A stretch of 64,000 nt of DNA from Haliscomenobacter hydrossis DSM 1100 (GTDB lineage: Bacteria; Bacteroidota; Bacteroidia; Chitinophagales; Saprospiraceae). Positions 63,750 to 64,000 of this stretch are shown in pieces. Made by a program: the position numbers and the translations under genes. Location: positions 186,001 through 250,000 of the forward strand of contig NC_015510.1 of NCBI RefSeq assembly GCF_000212735.1, read 5' to 3'. The stretch's first letter is position 1. Every line of letters starts with the position of its first letter. The notes beneath the pieces were generated by a model. It was not told the DNA's origin and made no database searches. It worked only from the letters and a program-made list of their open reading frames with translations.

Positions 63750-63854
63750 ATCCGAGTAAGTTTGAATTTAAAGCTAAATAAAGTCAAAATACTCAGAAAT
63801 ACGCACGCTTACATTATTTAAATTTGCGTAGCGCCCAAAAAACGATACAATTAC

Positions 63855-64000
63855 CTACCACCCCAATACCGCGAGTACCGCATGGTGATCCGAAGCAAAC
63901 CTACCCGCCCAGGTATTGGTCAAGGTGGCATGTTTGAGCACTTTCAACTTACCCGGATTTTTGATAAAAATATAATCGATGTGTCTGCCCTCCTGCTCCA
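63855..64000 (-). CDS. Endonuclease/exonuclease/phosphatase family protein (C-terminus only)
   Basis: The gene enters from the right edge; only the last 47 codons and the TAG at 63857-63855 are present. The translated tail has RHIDYIFIKNPGKLKVL and RFASDHHAVLAVLGW, matching the IDYIF strand and the SDHxPV-like catalytic motif (SDHHAV) at the end of the EEP fold. These enzymes hydrolyse phosphodiesters in nucleic acids or lipids; the substrate is not determinable. Confidence 0.75.
   Translation of the reverse strand, partial: EQEGRHIDYIFIKNPGKLKVLKHATLTNTWAGRFASDHHAVLAVLGW

Overview
The window looks like a chromosomal segment of a Bacteroidota bacterium, most likely of the Saprospiria (Haliscomenobacter/Lewinella-like). 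The reasons are two proteins with type IX secretion C-terminal signals (type A at 11020-14826, type B/CHU_C at 34930-37299), a TonB-dependent receptor with a carboxypeptidase-like N-terminal domain, start codons without Shine-Dalgarno sequences, TAnnTTTG-type promoter boxes, and many envelope lipoproteins. No rRNA, tRNA, CRISPR array or prophage was recognised.

Layout. 1-9262: the end of a BNR/VPS10-type beta-propeller protein, a YeiH-type transporter, an FAD-linked hydroxyacid dehydrogenase, a mercaptopyruvate sulfurtransferase, a 1011-residue kinase/M23/aminotransferase fusion and a DnaQ-like exonuclease. 9413-25362: a PhoD phosphatase, a large type IX cargo protein, a tandem universal stress protein, an SDR/3-hydroxyacyl-CoA dehydrogenase operon, a lipoprotein, a copper-type P-ATPase, an exported superoxide dismutase, a CBS protein, NhaD and biotin carboxylase. 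25553-34853: HtrA, Hsp20, GuaA, a type 1 periplasmic-binding lipoprotein, a TrmH-like methyltransferase, a Sua5/YrdC protein and a TonB receptor. 34930-48649: mainly minus-strand genes (CHU_C protein, cytochrome c, ChaN lipoprotein, ArfB, coiled-coil protein, propionyl-CoA carboxylase beta, DUF1080 protein, M16 peptidase, LON-domain protein), with an aminotransferase and a frameshifted barrel protein on the plus strand. 48854-54463: a 1869-residue alpha-2-macroglobulin with an intact thioester motif. 55471-63749: a carbohydrate-acid block (PVC-type heme protein, TIM-barrel isomerase, SDR, GntP permease) interrupted by an IS110-family element. The right edge cuts an endonuclease/exonuclease/phosphatase gene.

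The strongest unexplained pattern lies between the genes. At least fourteen intergenic regions, nearly all just after stop codons, carry long inverted repeats whose arms are made of degenerate 7-10 bp tandem units. Sequences differ between loci, but several fall into families with two or three copies here. One is a perfect 36-bp inverted repeat. Three share a CTTCG-rich loop. Two (58074-58223 and 62157-62349) are colinear composite copies in opposite orientation, each placed after a gene end with the same polarity.

The IS110 element has an 11-bp direct repeat at its inferred ends and a leader of about 155 bp where a bridge RNA would be expected. A diverged copy of part of that leader, with conserved flanks around a changed core, lies about 60-120 bp outside it.

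All functions are inferred by reading the sequence. No database search was run.
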